Shown: positions 1 to 9,772, counted from the first letter of the stretch. The stretch is DNA of 35,164 nucleotides from DASYRM01 sp036004405 (GCA_036004405.1 DASYRM010000097.1:1-35164); one strand, 5' to 3'. Numbers and translations: made by a program. The notes: a model not told the origin generated them from the letters alone.

Positions 1-17
1 CGGAAGCCTCTTGTGCA

Positions 18-2576
18 TCATTTGCGGAAGATACGCCGATATCCTCCCGCCACGAGCACGGCGACGTCGGCCAGGATGCGCGGGAGGTGCAGGCCGCCGC
101 GGTAGGCGAGGTAGTGGGACTTCCATAGCGGGTGGAATTTCTCCTTGTAGGCGCGAAGGCCCTGAAAGCGGTACAGCCCCTCGCCGTGTGTGTAGAGAAA
201 CCGGCCGGCGCGGGCCCAGAGCGGGGCCACCGGCGAGGATTCGAAGCCCGACATCGGCGCCATGCCGAGCGCGAACCACTGGTAGCCCTGCGCCTTGCCC
301 CACGCCAGCGCGTGGACGAGCAGCGCTTCCATGACGCTGCGGGGGGCGCTGCGGTGATAGCGCATCAGATCGATCGAGAGCTCATGGTGGCCGGCCCCCG
401 CCCACAGATTGCCGAAGGCCACGATGCGGCCCGCGTGTTCGACCACCGCGACAGGGAACCGGGCGATGTAGTCGCGATCGAACGATCCGAGCGAGAAGCC
501 CTTTTCGGCCCCCGCCTTGGCGTCGAGCCAGTCGTTCGATACGGCCTCGAGCTGGTCGAGCACCCCGGGTACGTCCTCGGGGGGCACGATGCGGAACGAG
601 CCCCCGTCCTTCTCGAGCCGCCGCATCAACTGGCGGTGCTTGGCGCCGTCGCTGCCGTCGAGGGTGAAGTGCGACAGATCGACGCGCGCCTCTTCCCCGA
701 GCTTCACGAACGCCAGCCCGAAGTCGGCGTAGTGGTGCAGGTTCTCCGGGTCGATTTCGTAGAACACCGGCGTGCCGCCGAAATCGTCGCAGCGTTCGAG
801 GAACAGGCGTACCAGGTCCGGTAGGCACTCGGGTGGGCCGACCGGATCGCCCATGGCCACCCACGTGCGACCCTGCACCGCGTACATCACGAACGCGTCG
901 CGGCTGTCGTTGAAGAGCAGCCCCTTGTCGCGCAGGAACGCCAGGTTGGCGTAGGTGTGCGGCTGCGCGGCGACGATCGCCGAGGCGGTCTGCAGCTCGT
1001 CGTCCGACGGCGGTTCCACCTCGTGCGGCGCCGGGCGCAGCAGCCGTGCGCCCGCGAACAGCAGCACCAGGCTGGCCGCGCCGAACGACCCCCGCAGGAA
1101 GCGCGACGCTTCGCCGTCGAGCTCGAACTGCCACCACAAATCGTGGGCGTACTCCACATGCTTGAACGCGAAGAATCCGAGCCACACCGAGGCGGCAACC
1201 GCCGCGACGACGGCCGACATCCATGCCATCGAAAACCGCGTGGCAAAGAAGGCGGTCGTGCGCGAGAACGCCGGCCGGGCCCGAAGGAGGACCAGGAGCA
1301 ACGCCAGCAGCAGCAACGCTTCTTCGTAATCGCCGCCTTTGAGGAGAGACGCGACGATGCCGGCGGTCACGGCGGCGACGCTGAGCGCGTGCGCGGCATC
1401 GAGCCGGCGGGCGAGCCCCTGTGACAAGAGGAGCAGGCCGGCGCCGGTCATGCTGCCCAGGAGGTGCGACGTCTCGATGATGCCGATCGGCAGCATGCGG
1501 CCGAGCAGGGCCAGGCGCCCCTCGGCCGCCGGCGTGGCACCCGAGAAGAGCAGCAGCGTCCCGGCGGCAAAGGTCAGCGTGGCCAGGATGCGCGGCGTGA
1601 GCTGCTCGGTGAGGCGCCCCATGCGTGCGGCCATGCGGACGGTTCTCGCGTGGTGAAGTTGCAGTTCGTCCGCCGCCAGCCCGATCAGCGCCACGCCGAG
1701 CGGGAGCACGTAGTAGACGAGTCGATACACGACGAGCGCGGGCACGAGATCGCTGGGGTCGATGTACGGCCGCAGGAAGATCACCATGAGCCCGTCGAAC
1801 ACCCCCGCGCCTCCCGGCACATGGCTGGCCAGGCCGAGGATCTGCGCGGCGAGAAACGCGCCAAGCACGGTGAGAAACGGCGCCTGCGCGCGGGGAAGGA
1901 GCACGTACAGCACTGCCCCGGCCAGCGCCCAGTCGACGGCCGACACGACGAGCTGCGTCAGAGCGAGACGCGCGGAAGGCAACGGCAGCTCGAGCGATCG
2001 CAGCCGGATCGGGGCGCGGCGCACCGCCGCCGCAACGACGTACCCCGCGCTCGTGGCCACGAGCGCCCAGCCGACGAGCGGGCCAAGGTCCGGCACGGGG
2101 CCCTGGTGCGCGAAGGGGAGCGGGCTCAGCGCCAGGCTCAGCCCTCCGAGCGCGAGCAGCCCGAGCCAGAAGGTCACCGAGTACGAGAAGACGATGCGCG
2201 ACAGGTCGCCGGACGTCAGCCCCCAGCGCGAGTAGAACCGGTAGCGGACGGAAGCGCCGGATAGCATCGCGAAGCCGACGTTGTTGGCGACGGCGTAGGC
2301 GATGAACGACGTCATGGCGACGCGGGCGCGGGTGAGCCGCTTGCCGATGTAGGCGAACGCGATGAAATCGTACCCGGTCAACACCGCATAGTTGAGCGCG
2401 GTCAACGCCAGCGCCGACGCGAGCAGCGATGGCGGCGTGTCGAGCACGTCGGTCGAGAGCGCGTCCCATGTGACGGCGTGCAGCTCACGGCGAAGGACCT
2501 CGAGCGCCACCAGGAAGATGCCCAGGCCCAGCAGCGCCGGCAGCCCCCGACGCATCCAGTCGGGGACGGCGGTCAT
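18..2576 (-). CDS. mprF: MprF-type phosphatidylglycerol aminoacyltransferase/flippase
   Basis: An 852-residue integral membrane protein with the two-part MprF layout. Roughly residues 1-500 form many hydrophobic segments (flippase part) and roughly 530-830 form a soluble DUF2156-type aminoacyl-tRNA-dependent transferase. In the known family the enzyme moves lysine or alanine from charged tRNA to phosphatidylglycerol and flips the product to the outer leaflet, lowering the negative surface charge and giving resistance to cationic peptides. Which amino acid is used cannot be read from the sequence. I chose the ATG at 2576 because it overlaps the TGA of the upstream hydrolase gene (ATGA), the pattern used throughout this operon; the frame stays open 34 codons further upstream, but that would lie inside the neighbouring gene. 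It is the last of three leftward genes, after two VirJ-like hydrolases. Length is normal for the family and no defect is seen. Confidence 0.88.
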   Translation of the reverse strand: MTAVPDWMRRGLPALLGLGIFLVALEVLRRELHAVTWDALSTDVLDTPPSLLASALALTALNYAVLTGYDFIAFAYIGKRLTRARVAMTSFIAYAVANNVGFAMLSGASVRYRFYSRWGLTSGDLSRIVFSYSVTFWLGLLALGGLSLALSPLPFAHQGPVPDLGPLVGWALVATSAGYVVAAAVRRAPIRLRSLELPLPSARLALTQLVVSAVDWALAGAVLYVLLPRAQAPFLTVLGAFLAAQILGLASHVPGGAGVFDGLMVIFLRPYIDPSDLVPALVVYRLVYYVLPLGVALIGLAADELQLHHARTVRMAARMGRLTEQLTPRILATLTFAAGTLLLFSGATPAAEGRLALLGRMLPIGIIETSHLLGSMTGAGLLLLSQGLARRLDAAHALSVAAVTAGIVASLLKGGDYEEALLLLALLLVLLRARPAFSRTTAFFATRFSMAWMSAVVAAVAASVWLGFFAFKHVEYAHDLWWQFELDGEASRFLRGSFGAASLVLLFAGARLLRPAPHEVEPPSDDELQTASAIVAAQPHTYANLAFLRDKGLLFNDSRDAFVMYAVQGRTWVAMGDPVGPPECLPDLVRLFLERCDDFGGTPVFYEIDPENLHHYADFGLAFVKLGEEARVDLSHFTLDGSDGAKHRQLMRRLEKDGGSFRIVPPEDVPGVLDQLEAVSNDWLDAKAGAEKGFSLGSFDRDYIARFPVAVVEHAGRIVAFGNLWAGAGHHELSIDLMRYHRSAPRSVMEALLVHALAWGKAQGYQWFALGMAPMSGFESSPVAPLWARAGRFLYTHGEGLYRFQGLRAYKEKFHPLWKSHYLAYRGGLHLPRILADVAVLVAGGYRRIFRK

Positions 2577-3361
2577 CGCGGCTGATTCTGCGCGATCCAC
2601 GTGAAGGCCTCCGTCAGTCGCCGTTCGAATTCCGGCCGGTTGTCGCTGAACCGGTGATCCCGTGCCGGCACCACCCACAGGGTGGACGGCCGGCCGGCTT
2701 GCGCCAGCAGATCACGAGCCTGGCTCACCGGCACGAATTCGTCGTTGGTGGAGTGGATGGCTGCGAGAGGAAGCGGCGCGACGCCTGCCACGACGTCACG
2801 CGTCTTGAAGGTGGGCTCTTTCGGCACGCCGTGTGTGACGTAGATCAACGCATCCTTCCAGCGCCAGCCGAGCTCGTTCACATCCGGCAGCCCGAGGGCC
2901 ACCACGCCGCCCAGCAGCGACTTCGTCGAGGCGTCGCTGGCCGCCAGCACCGACAGCCCTGCCCCTTCGGAGACGCCGACCAGCACCGGTTTGTCCGACG
3001 AGCCGCGCGCGGCGTAGGCCAGGAGCGTGCGGTAGTCGATGGGCACGTCGTCCATGCGCAGCGTCGTGGTGCTCGACGTGAACGATTCGAGATACGCCTT
3101 GACGTCGAAGCCGACCACGAAGAAGCCGCGCGCCGCCAGGAGCGCCGCGACCTGCGGACCCAGGTGCACCCAGCCCCCATCGCCGCTCGAGACGATGACG
3201 GGCGTGCCGCCGCGCGTGCCGTAGACGTGCACCGTCAGCTGGTGGTCACGGATGCGCACGGTATCGGTCGTCTGCGCGTTCGCTGTGGTGGTGGCGCCGA
3301 CGATTGCGGCCGCCGCGACGAGGGACGCGAGCCGTGCCGCACCGCGACACGTGCCGGTCAT
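2573..3361 (-). CDS. VirJ/AcvB-like periplasmic serine hydrolase (second copy)
   Basis: A 262-residue alpha/beta hydrolase with an N-terminal signal peptide (hydrophobic residues about 11-28, then TANAQ). It carries the family SGDGGW motif near residue 59, a nucleophile elbow GVSEG with Ser131, a likely acid Asp207 in STNDEF, and a likely catalytic His236 in ARDHRF. The related Agrobacterium AcvB has been shown to hydrolyse lysyl-phosphatidylglycerol in the periplasm and is encoded with the synthase LpiA; the same role is inferred here because mprF follows with an ATGA overlap. Its own start overlaps the stop of the upstream paralogue. VirJ-type proteins are also linked to type IV secretion, but no vir gene is nearby, so lipid turnover is favoured. 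Confidence 0.82.
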   Translation of the reverse strand: MTGTCRGAARLASLVAAAAIVGATTTANAQTTDTVRIRDHQLTVHVYGTRGGTPVIVSSGDGGWVHLGPQVAALLAARGFFVVGFDVKAYLESFTSSTTTLRMDDVPIDYRTLLAYAARGSSDKPVLVGVSEGAGLSVLAASDASTKSLLGGVVALGLPDVNELGWRWKDALIYVTHGVPKEPTFKTRDVVAGVAPLPLAAIHSTNDEFVPVSQARDLLAQAGRPSTLWVVPARDHRFSDNRPEFERRLTEAFTWIAQNQPR

Positions 3362-4245
3362 GGCCGTGCCTCTCCGGCCCACGCGAGGGCATCGAGGAGC
3401 GCCTGCCGAAAGGCGTCTTTCCCCCCGCCGAAGCGGTGGTTGCCGGCCGGGACTTCGTAGAAGCGCTTGAACTCCGAGTCGGCACCGAAGAGCACGCGCG
3501 CCTGCGTGGCCGGCAGATAGCCATCGCCCGACGCCTGCACGATGGCCGAACGGCGCGGTGCCACCCGTCCCAGGAGCGGATACATGAGCAGCTCGCGTGC
3601 CGCGCCTGGCCGGGAAGCGGAACCGGGCGAGCTCACGGCCGGCACGGGGTCTTCGTCGTCGCCGGGCTCGACGTCGAGCTGCTCGTCGCGCGGTAGACCG
3701 ATTGCCACGATGCCGGTGACGGCCCGATCGCTGTCGGGCTCCGCCGCCGCCAGCAGCGCCAGCGACGCGCCCCGCGACCATCCGGTGAGCACCGCGGGCG
3801 CATCCGGCGGCAGCGCGAGCGCGCGCCGGCTGGTCTCCAGGATGGCGCGATAGCTGTCGCCGATCTGGTGGCCGGACAACGGTGCGTGGCCGGCCTGCTC
3901 GATCTTGAGCAGGGCCCGAGAGCTGAACCCGACGGCGGGATACCCGCCGCCCGCGATCATCTTGAACATGCCGACCGCGGCGCCGAACCAGCCGCCGTCG
4001 CCGCTGCCGTAGACGACGAGCGGGAGGGCCCCGCTCTGCGTGTCCGCCGTGGCCGCTCTGGCGGAGGCGGAACGCGGGTCGGCCAGATGAAGCGTGAGCC
4101 GCGCTCCGTGAAGGACCACGTGCGTGGTCAGCTCGTGGACGCCATCGCCGCCAGGCAGCACCGGCCGCGGCGCACACGAGATGCCCGGCGCCATCGCGGC
4201 CGCGCACCAAAGCGCGGCGGCCCCCAGCCTCCATGGGTGAGCCAT
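3358..4245 (-). CDS. VirJ/AcvB-like periplasmic serine hydrolase (first copy)
   Basis: A 295-residue paralogue of the next gene downstream. A hydrophobic N-terminus ends near Cys24 (GISC), which could be a poor lipobox or simply a signal peptide. The SGDGGW motif is at about residues 81-86, the elbow GWSRG gives Ser157, and Asp241 (SGDGYL) and His270 (GNHRF) complete a plausible triad. An acidic, Ser/Pro-rich insert at about residues 187-213 is absent from the downstream copy. It is the first gene of the leftward operon and is divergent from the two-component regulator at 4374. By analogy with AcvB it may deacylate aminoacyl-phosphatidylglycerol; the two copies could differ in substrate, which is inference. 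Confidence 0.78.
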   Translation of the reverse strand: MAHPWRLGAAALWCAAAMAPGISCAPRPVLPGGDGVHELTTHVVLHGARLTLHLADPRSASARAATADTQSGALPLVVYGSGDGGWFGAAVGMFKMIAGGGYPAVGFSSRALLKIEQAGHAPLSGHQIGDSYRAILETSRRALALPPDAPAVLTGWSRGASLALLAAAEPDSDRAVTGIVAIGLPRDEQLDVEPGDDEDPVPAVSSPGSASRPGAARELLMYPLLGRVAPRRSAIVQASGDGYLPATQARVLFGADSEFKRFYEVPAGNHRFGGGKDAFRQALLDALAWAGEARP

Positions 4246-4292
4246 CAGTCTGATTAGACGGCGCCCCGCTTCAGCCCGACATGAATCGCGGA

Positions 4293-4306
4293 TTAAGTCT
4301 GGTTAA
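4293..4306. promoter_or_regulatory. TTAA-N6-TTAA box before the two-component operon
   Basis: TTAA at 4293-4296 and 4303-4306 are separated by GTCTGG, giving a 10-bp period (one helical turn), as expected for tandem binding of an OmpR-family dimer. TTAA is rare in DNA this GC-rich. The box lies 68 bp before the regulator start, in the divergent gap 4246-4373. A related sequence, AGTCTGATTAG, stands at 4247-4257. Three similar boxes lie before the MacA gene. Autoregulation is inferred. Confidence 0.5.
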
Positions 4307-4373
4307 TGCCCGGTCGAGTCCGTTGCCCGGCGGCCGGGCTGCTGTATCGTCTGAAGGAGAGGCCGGAACGCTC

Positions 4374-5048
4374 ATGCGCATCCTCGTGATCGAAGACGAC
4401 GTCAAGGTGGCCAATTTCGTCCAGGCTGGCCTGCAGCAGGAGGGGCACGCCGTGGACGTGCTCCACGAGGGCAGCAAGGCCGGGGACCAGGCGCTGGCCG
4501 TGGACTACGACGCCGTGGTGCTCGACGTGATGCTGCCGGGCCGGTCGGGCTTCCAGGTGCTGCGCGACATCCGCGCGCGCAAGGCCTCGCTGCCGGTGCT
4601 GATGCTGACCGCCAAGGACTCGGTCGAGGATCGCGTGGCGGGCCTCGACGCCGGCGCCGACGATTACGTGGCCAAGCCTTTTGCGCTGGCCGAGCTGACC
4701 GCGCGGCTGCGGGCGCTGCTGCGGCGGGGCGCGCCCCGCGAGAGCGTGCTCAAGGTCGCGGACCTGGAGATGGACACCATCAAGCGGCTGGTGCGGCGCG
4801 CCGGGCGGCTGGTCGATCTCAAGCCCAAGGAGTACGCGCTGCTCGAGTTCCTGATGCGGCACAGCGACCGGCCGCTGACCAAGTCGCTCATCATCGAGCA
4901 CGTGTGGGACATCCACTTCGACAGCATCAGCAACGTCGTGGAGGTGCACATCAACTCGCTCCGGAACAAGGTGGATCGCGGCTTCGCACCGCCGCTCATC
5001 CACACTATCCGCGGCGTCGGCTACGTCCTCACCGACACGCCGTCCTGA
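4374..5048 (+). CDS. OmpR/PhoB-family response regulator
   Basis: A 224-residue regulator with an N-terminal receiver and a C-terminal winged-helix DNA-binding domain. In the receiver, the acidic pair sits in VIEDD, the phospho-acceptor is Asp51 in VVLDVMLP, and the conserved lysine is in VAKPFA. The DNA-binding domain is recognised from LKPKEYALLEFL and the terminal HTIRGVGYVL. The start is the ATG before RILVIEDD, with AAGGAGA at 4354-4360 upstream; the frame is open for 31 codons further, but the receiver begins here. The kinase gene follows after one base. Likely targets are its own promoter and the MacA operon, from the shared TTAA boxes. The closest functional classes are CusR-, PmrA- or QseB-like regulators; which one cannot be settled. 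Confidence 0.9.
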   Translation: MRILVIEDDVKVANFVQAGLQQEGHAVDVLHEGSKAGDQALAVDYDAVVLDVMLPGRSGFQVLRDIRARKASLPVLMLTAKDSVEDRVAGLDAGADDYVAKPFALAELTARLRALLRRGAPRESVLKVADLEMDTIKRLVRRAGRLVDLKPKEYALLEFLMRHSDRPLTKSLIIEHVWDIHFDSISNVVEVHINSLRNKVDRGFAPPLIHTIRGVGYVLTDTPS

Positions 5049-5049
5049 T

Positions 5050-6456
5050 GTGACGCTGTCGCTCCGCGCGCGCCTCGCGGTCAGCGCCACCGTCGTGTTC
5101 GCCGTCCTGATCGGCGCGCTGGCGGCGGCCTCCTACACCGTGCTGGCGCGTCAGCTCGACGCCGACGCCAGCGATCGTCTCGCCGAGCTCACCGACGGGC
5201 TGCACGGCTATCTGCGGTTTCATGACGACGTCCCCAGCGTCGAATTCGACGCCAGCGACGGCGACCAGGTGTCGTTCGTCCAGGAGGCGACGCGCTACTA
5301 CCAGATCTACGAGGCGGGGTCGGGCCGGCTGCTCTTCCAGTCGAGCGCGCTTGCGCCGCTCGGCCTGCGACTGACGCCCGGTCGGGTGCGCGCCTACGTG
5401 GCGTCGCTGCGCTCCTTCGACGTGGCCACCGACTATGGCCGGCTGCGCATGTCGAACAGCCTGGTGCCGGGTGCCGGCGCAACCACTTATCTGCTGCAGG
5501 TCGGCGTCACGCTGGCGCCGAACGATGCGGCGCTGCGGCGCTACCGCGATCTGCTGCTCCTCGGCGTGCCGGCGTGCCTCGTCCTGGCCGGTGCGGGGTC
5601 GTGGTGGCTGTCGGCGTTTGCGCTGGCGCCGCTCATCCGGCTGGCCGGCGCCGCCCGCGAGATCGACGTCCGGACGCTCGAGCGCCGCCTGCCCACACGC
5701 GGCGTAGACGACGAGCTCGAGGACGTGGCGCGCGCGTTCAACGGCGTGCTCGAGCGGCTCGAACACGCGGTAGGGGAGATGCGGCAGTTCAGCGCCGCGC
5801 TGGCGCACGAGCTGCGCACGCCGCTGGCGGCGCTGCGCGGCGAGATCGAGCTCGCACTCGGACGGCTGGGAACCGCCGACGCCAACCGGGATCACCTGGC
5901 CAGCCAGATCGAGGAGATCGATCGGCTGAAGCGTCTCATCGAGCAGATCCTCACGCTCGCCCGCGCGGAGGCTGGCCAGATTCCCCTCACCTTCGCGCCG
6001 CTCGACGCCGGCGAGCTGGCCGCGGCGCTCGTGGACCAGCTCGAGCCGGTGGCTCAGGCGCGCGGCATCGCGCTCACCTGCGAGCGCGAGGGGGGCGCAG
6101 CGGTGGTCCGCGCCGACGGCGAGTGGCTGCGCCGCCTGCTGATCAATCTCCTCGACAACGCGTTGAAGTTCACGCACGAAGGCGGCCGCGTGTGGGTGCG
6201 CGTGGCGCCGGCGGGCGACCGCGTGACCATCGCCGTCCACGACACCGGCGTCGGCATTGCGCCTGCCGACCGGCCACACGTGTTCGAACGTTTCTTCCGC
6301 GCCGACCCCTCGCGGACGTCGGCCACGGAGGGCACCGGCCTCGGTCTGAGCCTGGTGCAGTGGATCGTCGAGCGCCACGGCGGATCGATTGGCCTCGAGA
6401 GCGAGGTCGGGTCGGGGACGACATTCGTCGTCGCCCTGCCGCGTACTGGTCCTTAG
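5050..6456 (+). CDS. Membrane sensor histidine kinase of the OmpR-type pair
   Basis: A 468-residue kinase with two membrane segments (about residues 8-30 and 168-192) enclosing a periplasmic sensor of about 135 residues, then HAMP, HisKA with His253 in ALAHELRTP, and HATPase with N box NLLDNALKFT, DTGVGIA and GTGLGLS. The architecture matches CusS/QseC/PmrB-like kinases. The start is GTG at 5050, right after the TGA of the regulator gene (5046-5048), so the two are translated together. The signal is unknown; the flanking mprF/VirJ and MacAB genes suggest envelope damage or cationic peptides. The TAG stop is part of a palindrome shared with the convergent permease gene. Confidence 0.9.
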   Translation: MTLSLRARLAVSATVVFAVLIGALAAASYTVLARQLDADASDRLAELTDGLHGYLRFHDDVPSVEFDASDGDQVSFVQEATRYYQIYEAGSGRLLFQSSALAPLGLRLTPGRVRAYVASLRSFDVATDYGRLRMSNSLVPGAGATTYLLQVGVTLAPNDAALRRYRDLLLLGVPACLVLAGAGSWWLSAFALAPLIRLAGAAREIDVRTLERRLPTRGVDDELEDVARAFNGVLERLEHAVGEMRQFSAALAHELRTPLAALRGEIELALGRLGTADANRDHLASQIEEIDRLKRLIEQILTLARAEAGQIPLTFAPLDAGELAAALVDQLEPVAQARGIALTCEREGGAAVVRADGEWLRRLLINLLDNALKFTHEGGRVWVRVAPAGDRVTIAVHDTGVGIAPADRPHVFERFFRADPSRTSATEGTGLGLSLVQWIVERHGGSIGLESEVGSGTTFVVALPRTGP

Positions 6457-6462
6457 GACCAG
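6446..6462. terminator. Palindrome between convergent genes
   Basis: CTGGTCC, TTA, GGACCAG form a perfect 7-bp stem. The stem and loop include the TAG stop of the kinase gene (6454-6456), and the convergent permease gene ends at 6467. Only 10 bases separate the two coding regions, so this is the only candidate for bidirectional termination. There is no T-run on either side, so intrinsic termination is unproven. Confidence 0.4.
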
Positions 6463-6466
6463 GGAC

Positions 6467-7687
6467 CTATTCGTAGCGGAGCGCCTCGATCGGGTTGAGC
6501 CTCGCGGCCTTGCGCGCCGGGTAGAACCCGAAGAACACGCCCACGGCGGCGGCCACGCCGAAGGAGAGCGCGATGGCCTGCGGCGTGACGCTTGCGGACC
6601 AGTTGAGGAGCGAGCTCACGCCCATGGCCAGGCCAAACCCCACCGCGACGCCAATCGCGCCGCCGGCCACGCTGAGTACCAGCGCCTCGACCATGAACTG
6701 CGTGAGCACGTCGCGGTCGCGCGCTCCCACCGACAGGCGCAGGCCGATCTCGCGCGTCCGCTCGGTCACCGAGACCAGCATGATGTTCATGATGCCGATG
6801 CCGCCGACGAGGAGCGACACCGCGGCTATTCCCGCCAGCAGATAGGTCATCGTATCGGTGGTCGACGTCAGCACGCTCGCCATCTCCTCCAGCGTGCGCA
6901 CCATGAAGTCGTCGGTCGCGCCCGGCTGGAGACGGTGCTGGATCCGCAGCACGTCTCCGATCGCGGCCGACAGCTGCGTCAGGTCCACGCCGTCGGCGGC
7001 CGAGACCGTCATGCTGGTGATGTGCTGCACGCCGAGCAGCCGCTTCTGCACCGTCGTGTAGGGAACGATGGCCGTGTCGTCCTGGTCCTGGCCCATGGCC
7101 GCCTGCCCCTTGCTGGTGAGGACGCCGACGACCGTGAACGGCTGGTTCTTGATCCGGATGGTCGCGCCGGTGGGATCCGCGCCGGCGCCGAACAGCTGAT
7201 CGCGCGCGACCGACCCGAGCACGGCGACCTTGGCGGCGCGCGCCACGTCGGCATCGGTGAAGAACGCGCCGAACTGCAGCGGCCACGCACGGATGTCCAC
7301 GAGCGACGCCGCGGCACCCTGGACCTGGGTGTTCCAGTTGGCGGCGGTGGTCACCACCTGCGCGCGGGTATTGATTCCGGGCGACAGATAGCGGATGCCC
7401 GGCACTTGCGCCAGCACCGCGTCGGCGTCCGCCGCCACCAGCGTGGTCACCGCACCCTGCCCCTGGCGTACCGGGCCGAAGCCGCCGGAGCCGGCCGAGA
7501 CCATGACGATGTTGGAGCCGGCGCTCTTGATCTGGTTTTCGATCGAGGTGCGCGCGCCGGTGCCGATGGCCACCATCACGATGACCGCCGCCACGCCGAT
7601 GATGAGCCCGAGCGCCGTCAGCGCCGTCCGCATGGCGTTGCGGGCGAGGGCCTTGGCGGCGATTACGCACGTAACCGTGATTGACAT
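6467..7687 (-). CDS. MacB-type ABC transporter permease
   Basis: A 406-residue permease of the MacB/FtsX type. It has an N-terminal membrane helix (TALGLIIGVAAVIVMVAIG), a large periplasmic MacB-PCD domain (about residues 50-270), three C-terminal membrane helices and the ending ARKAARLNPIEALRYE, which is typical of the family. Unlike E. coli MacB, the ATPase is a separate polypeptide encoded just upstream. Two ATGs stand in tandem (7690 and 7687); GGAGG at 7692-7696 is one base from the first and four from the second, so 7687 is preferred. It should pair with the adaptor at 8498 and an outer-membrane TolC-like channel encoded elsewhere to export peptides, macrolide-like compounds or lipoproteins; the substrate is not known. 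Confidence 0.88.
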   Translation of the reverse strand: MSITVTCVIAAKALARNAMRTALTALGLIIGVAAVIVMVAIGTGARTSIENQIKSAGSNIVMVSAGSGGFGPVRQGQGAVTTLVAADADAVLAQVPGIRYLSPGINTRAQVVTTAANWNTQVQGAAASLVDIRAWPLQFGAFFTDADVARAAKVAVLGSVARDQLFGAGADPTGATIRIKNQPFTVVGVLTSKGQAAMGQDQDDTAIVPYTTVQKRLLGVQHITSMTVSAADGVDLTQLSAAIGDVLRIQHRLQPGATDDFMVRTLEEMASVLTSTTDTMTYLLAGIAAVSLLVGGIGIMNIMLVSVTERTREIGLRLSVGARDRDVLTQFMVEALVLSVAGGAIGVAVGFGLAMGVSSLLNWSASVTPQAIALSFGVAAAVGVFFGFYPARKAARLNPIEALRYE

Positions 7688-7696
7688 CATGCCTCC

Positions 7697-7718
7697 AGGC
7701 GCACGTGAAGGTGCGCCT
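7697..7718. repeat. Hairpin repeat beside the permease ribosome-binding site
   Basis: AGGCGCAC and GTGCGCCT (8 bp, perfect) flank a 6-base loop. On the minus strand it reads ACGTAGAGGCG-AC-CTT-like sequence, resembling the palindrome at 23343-23382. It lies in the 40-base gap between the ATPase and permease genes and abuts the GGAGG of the permease. It may be a dispersed palindromic repeat that also tunes permease expression; this is inference. Confidence 0.5.
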
Positions 7719-7727
7719 CTACGTTCC

Positions 7728-8497
<770 letters not shown>

Positions 8498-8501
<4 letters not shown>

Positions 8502-9772
8502 CGCCCACCTCCCGCGCCCGGCCGCCCGCCGGCACCGGCACCGCGACGGCCGCCGAACGGCAACAGCGGCGAGGTCGTGGGCGATGCCGACGCGCGCTGC
8601 GTTGCATCGCCGCCGCTGGTGACCACCTCGGCACCTTCGGCCAGATCGCCGCCAGTAATCGCGGTCACCGTGCCGTTGCTGAGCCCCGCCTCGACGCGGT
8701 GCGGCTGAATGGCACCGTCGGCAAAGACCCACACGCGACGGGTGTTGCCGTCTCGTAGTGCGCGCGCCGGGCGCGCCGCGCCATTCGCGTCACGCGGGGC
8801 TCCGCTCCTGGTGCCGTCCGACGCCGGCCGGAAGCGCAGTGCGGCCGACGGCACCCGCAGCACGTCGTCGGCGCGGGCGATTTCAATGCTCACGCTGGCG
8901 GTCATGCCCGGCTTGAGCTTCATGCTGCGATTGAGGACGTCGATCACGGTGGTGTAGCTGACGACGTTCTGTTCGACCGTCGGCTGCAGCCGCACCTGCG
9001 ACACCGTGCCGGTGAAGGTCTCGCCGGGATAGGCGTCCACCGTGAACGACACCGGCTGGCCCTGCTGCACGCGGCCGATGTCGGACTCGTCCACGCTCGC
9101 CAGCACCTGCATGCGCGTGAGGTCGCCGGCGATGACGTAGAGCGTCGGGGCCTGCATGCTGGCCGCGACCGTCTGTCCCACGTCCACGCTCCGCGCCACG
9201 ACGATGCCGTCGATCGGGGCGGTGATGATGGTGTGGCCAAGATTCACCTGCGCCTGCTCGAGCTGCGCCTTCGCCTGGACGATCTGCGCCTCGGCGGACT
9301 TCACCTGCGCCTCGGCCTGGCTGGCCGCGGTCGTGGCCGTGTCGAGATCGGACGCGGAGATGAGTTGCCGGTCGCTCAGCTCGCGGGCCCGCTTCAGTTT
9401 GGCCTGGGTGTCGCGCACGTCCACCGTCGCGCGCTCGGCGTCGGCCTGGAGCTTCGACACCGTGGCCCTGGCCTGCTCGACCTGCGTCTGGAAGAGCGAC
9501 GGCTCGAGCACGGCAATCACCTGGCCGCGCCGCACCGTGGTGTTGAAATCGGCGGCGAGCGACTTGATGGTGCCCGAGACCTGCGTGCCGACCTGCACGG
9601 TGTTGACCGGCTGGATGGTGCCGGTGGCGTCGACCGTATCGACGATCGATCCGCGCGTGACGCGCGCGGTGACCGGTGCCGGCGTCGAATCCGATCGCGC
9701 AACCTGTGTGTAGGCGGCAACGCCCGCGATGACCGCGACCGTCACGCCGATGAGTCCGAGATGCCTCTTCAT
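8498..9772 (-). CDS. MacA/HlyD-family periplasmic adaptor (membrane fusion protein)
   Basis: A 424-residue adaptor anchored by one N-terminal helix (about residues 5-21). It shows the usual order: a barrel-sandwich half-motif (GTIQPVNTVQVGTQVSG), a long alpha-hairpin of Ala/Gln/Glu-rich heptads (about 95-190), the second half-motif (ITAPIDGIVVAR), and beta-barrel and membrane-proximal domains to about 380. The last 40 residues are Gly/Arg-rich low complexity (GGRRGAGAGG), unlike E. coli MacA. It starts with ATG and the ribosome-binding site AGGGGG. It is the first gene of the leftward adaptor-ATPase-permease operon and its promoter region carries three TTAA boxes, so control by the neighbouring two-component system is likely. 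Confidence 0.9.

Noticed and set aside
2573..4234. A single 553-codon minus-strand frame that could be read as one long protein covering both hydrolases.
   Set aside because: Only its last 262 codons are coding; the first part is a frame-shifted shadow of the upstream hydrolase, which has its own frame ending in an ATGA overlap.
2573..4245. VirJ-like genes as part of a type IV secretion locus.
   Set aside because: No VirB/VirD homologue is present; linkage with mprF favours a role in lipid turnover.
4323..4350. A sigma-70-like promoter TTGCCC / TATCGT before the response regulator.
   Set aside because: Its start point would fall inside the ribosome-binding site at 4354-4360, leaving no usable leader.
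5029..6378. Long open frame on the minus strand opposite the sensor kinase (449 codons).
   Set aside because: It is a by-product of high-GC codon use; its translation is Arg/His/Gln/Ala-rich with no motifs, while the plus strand has a complete kinase.
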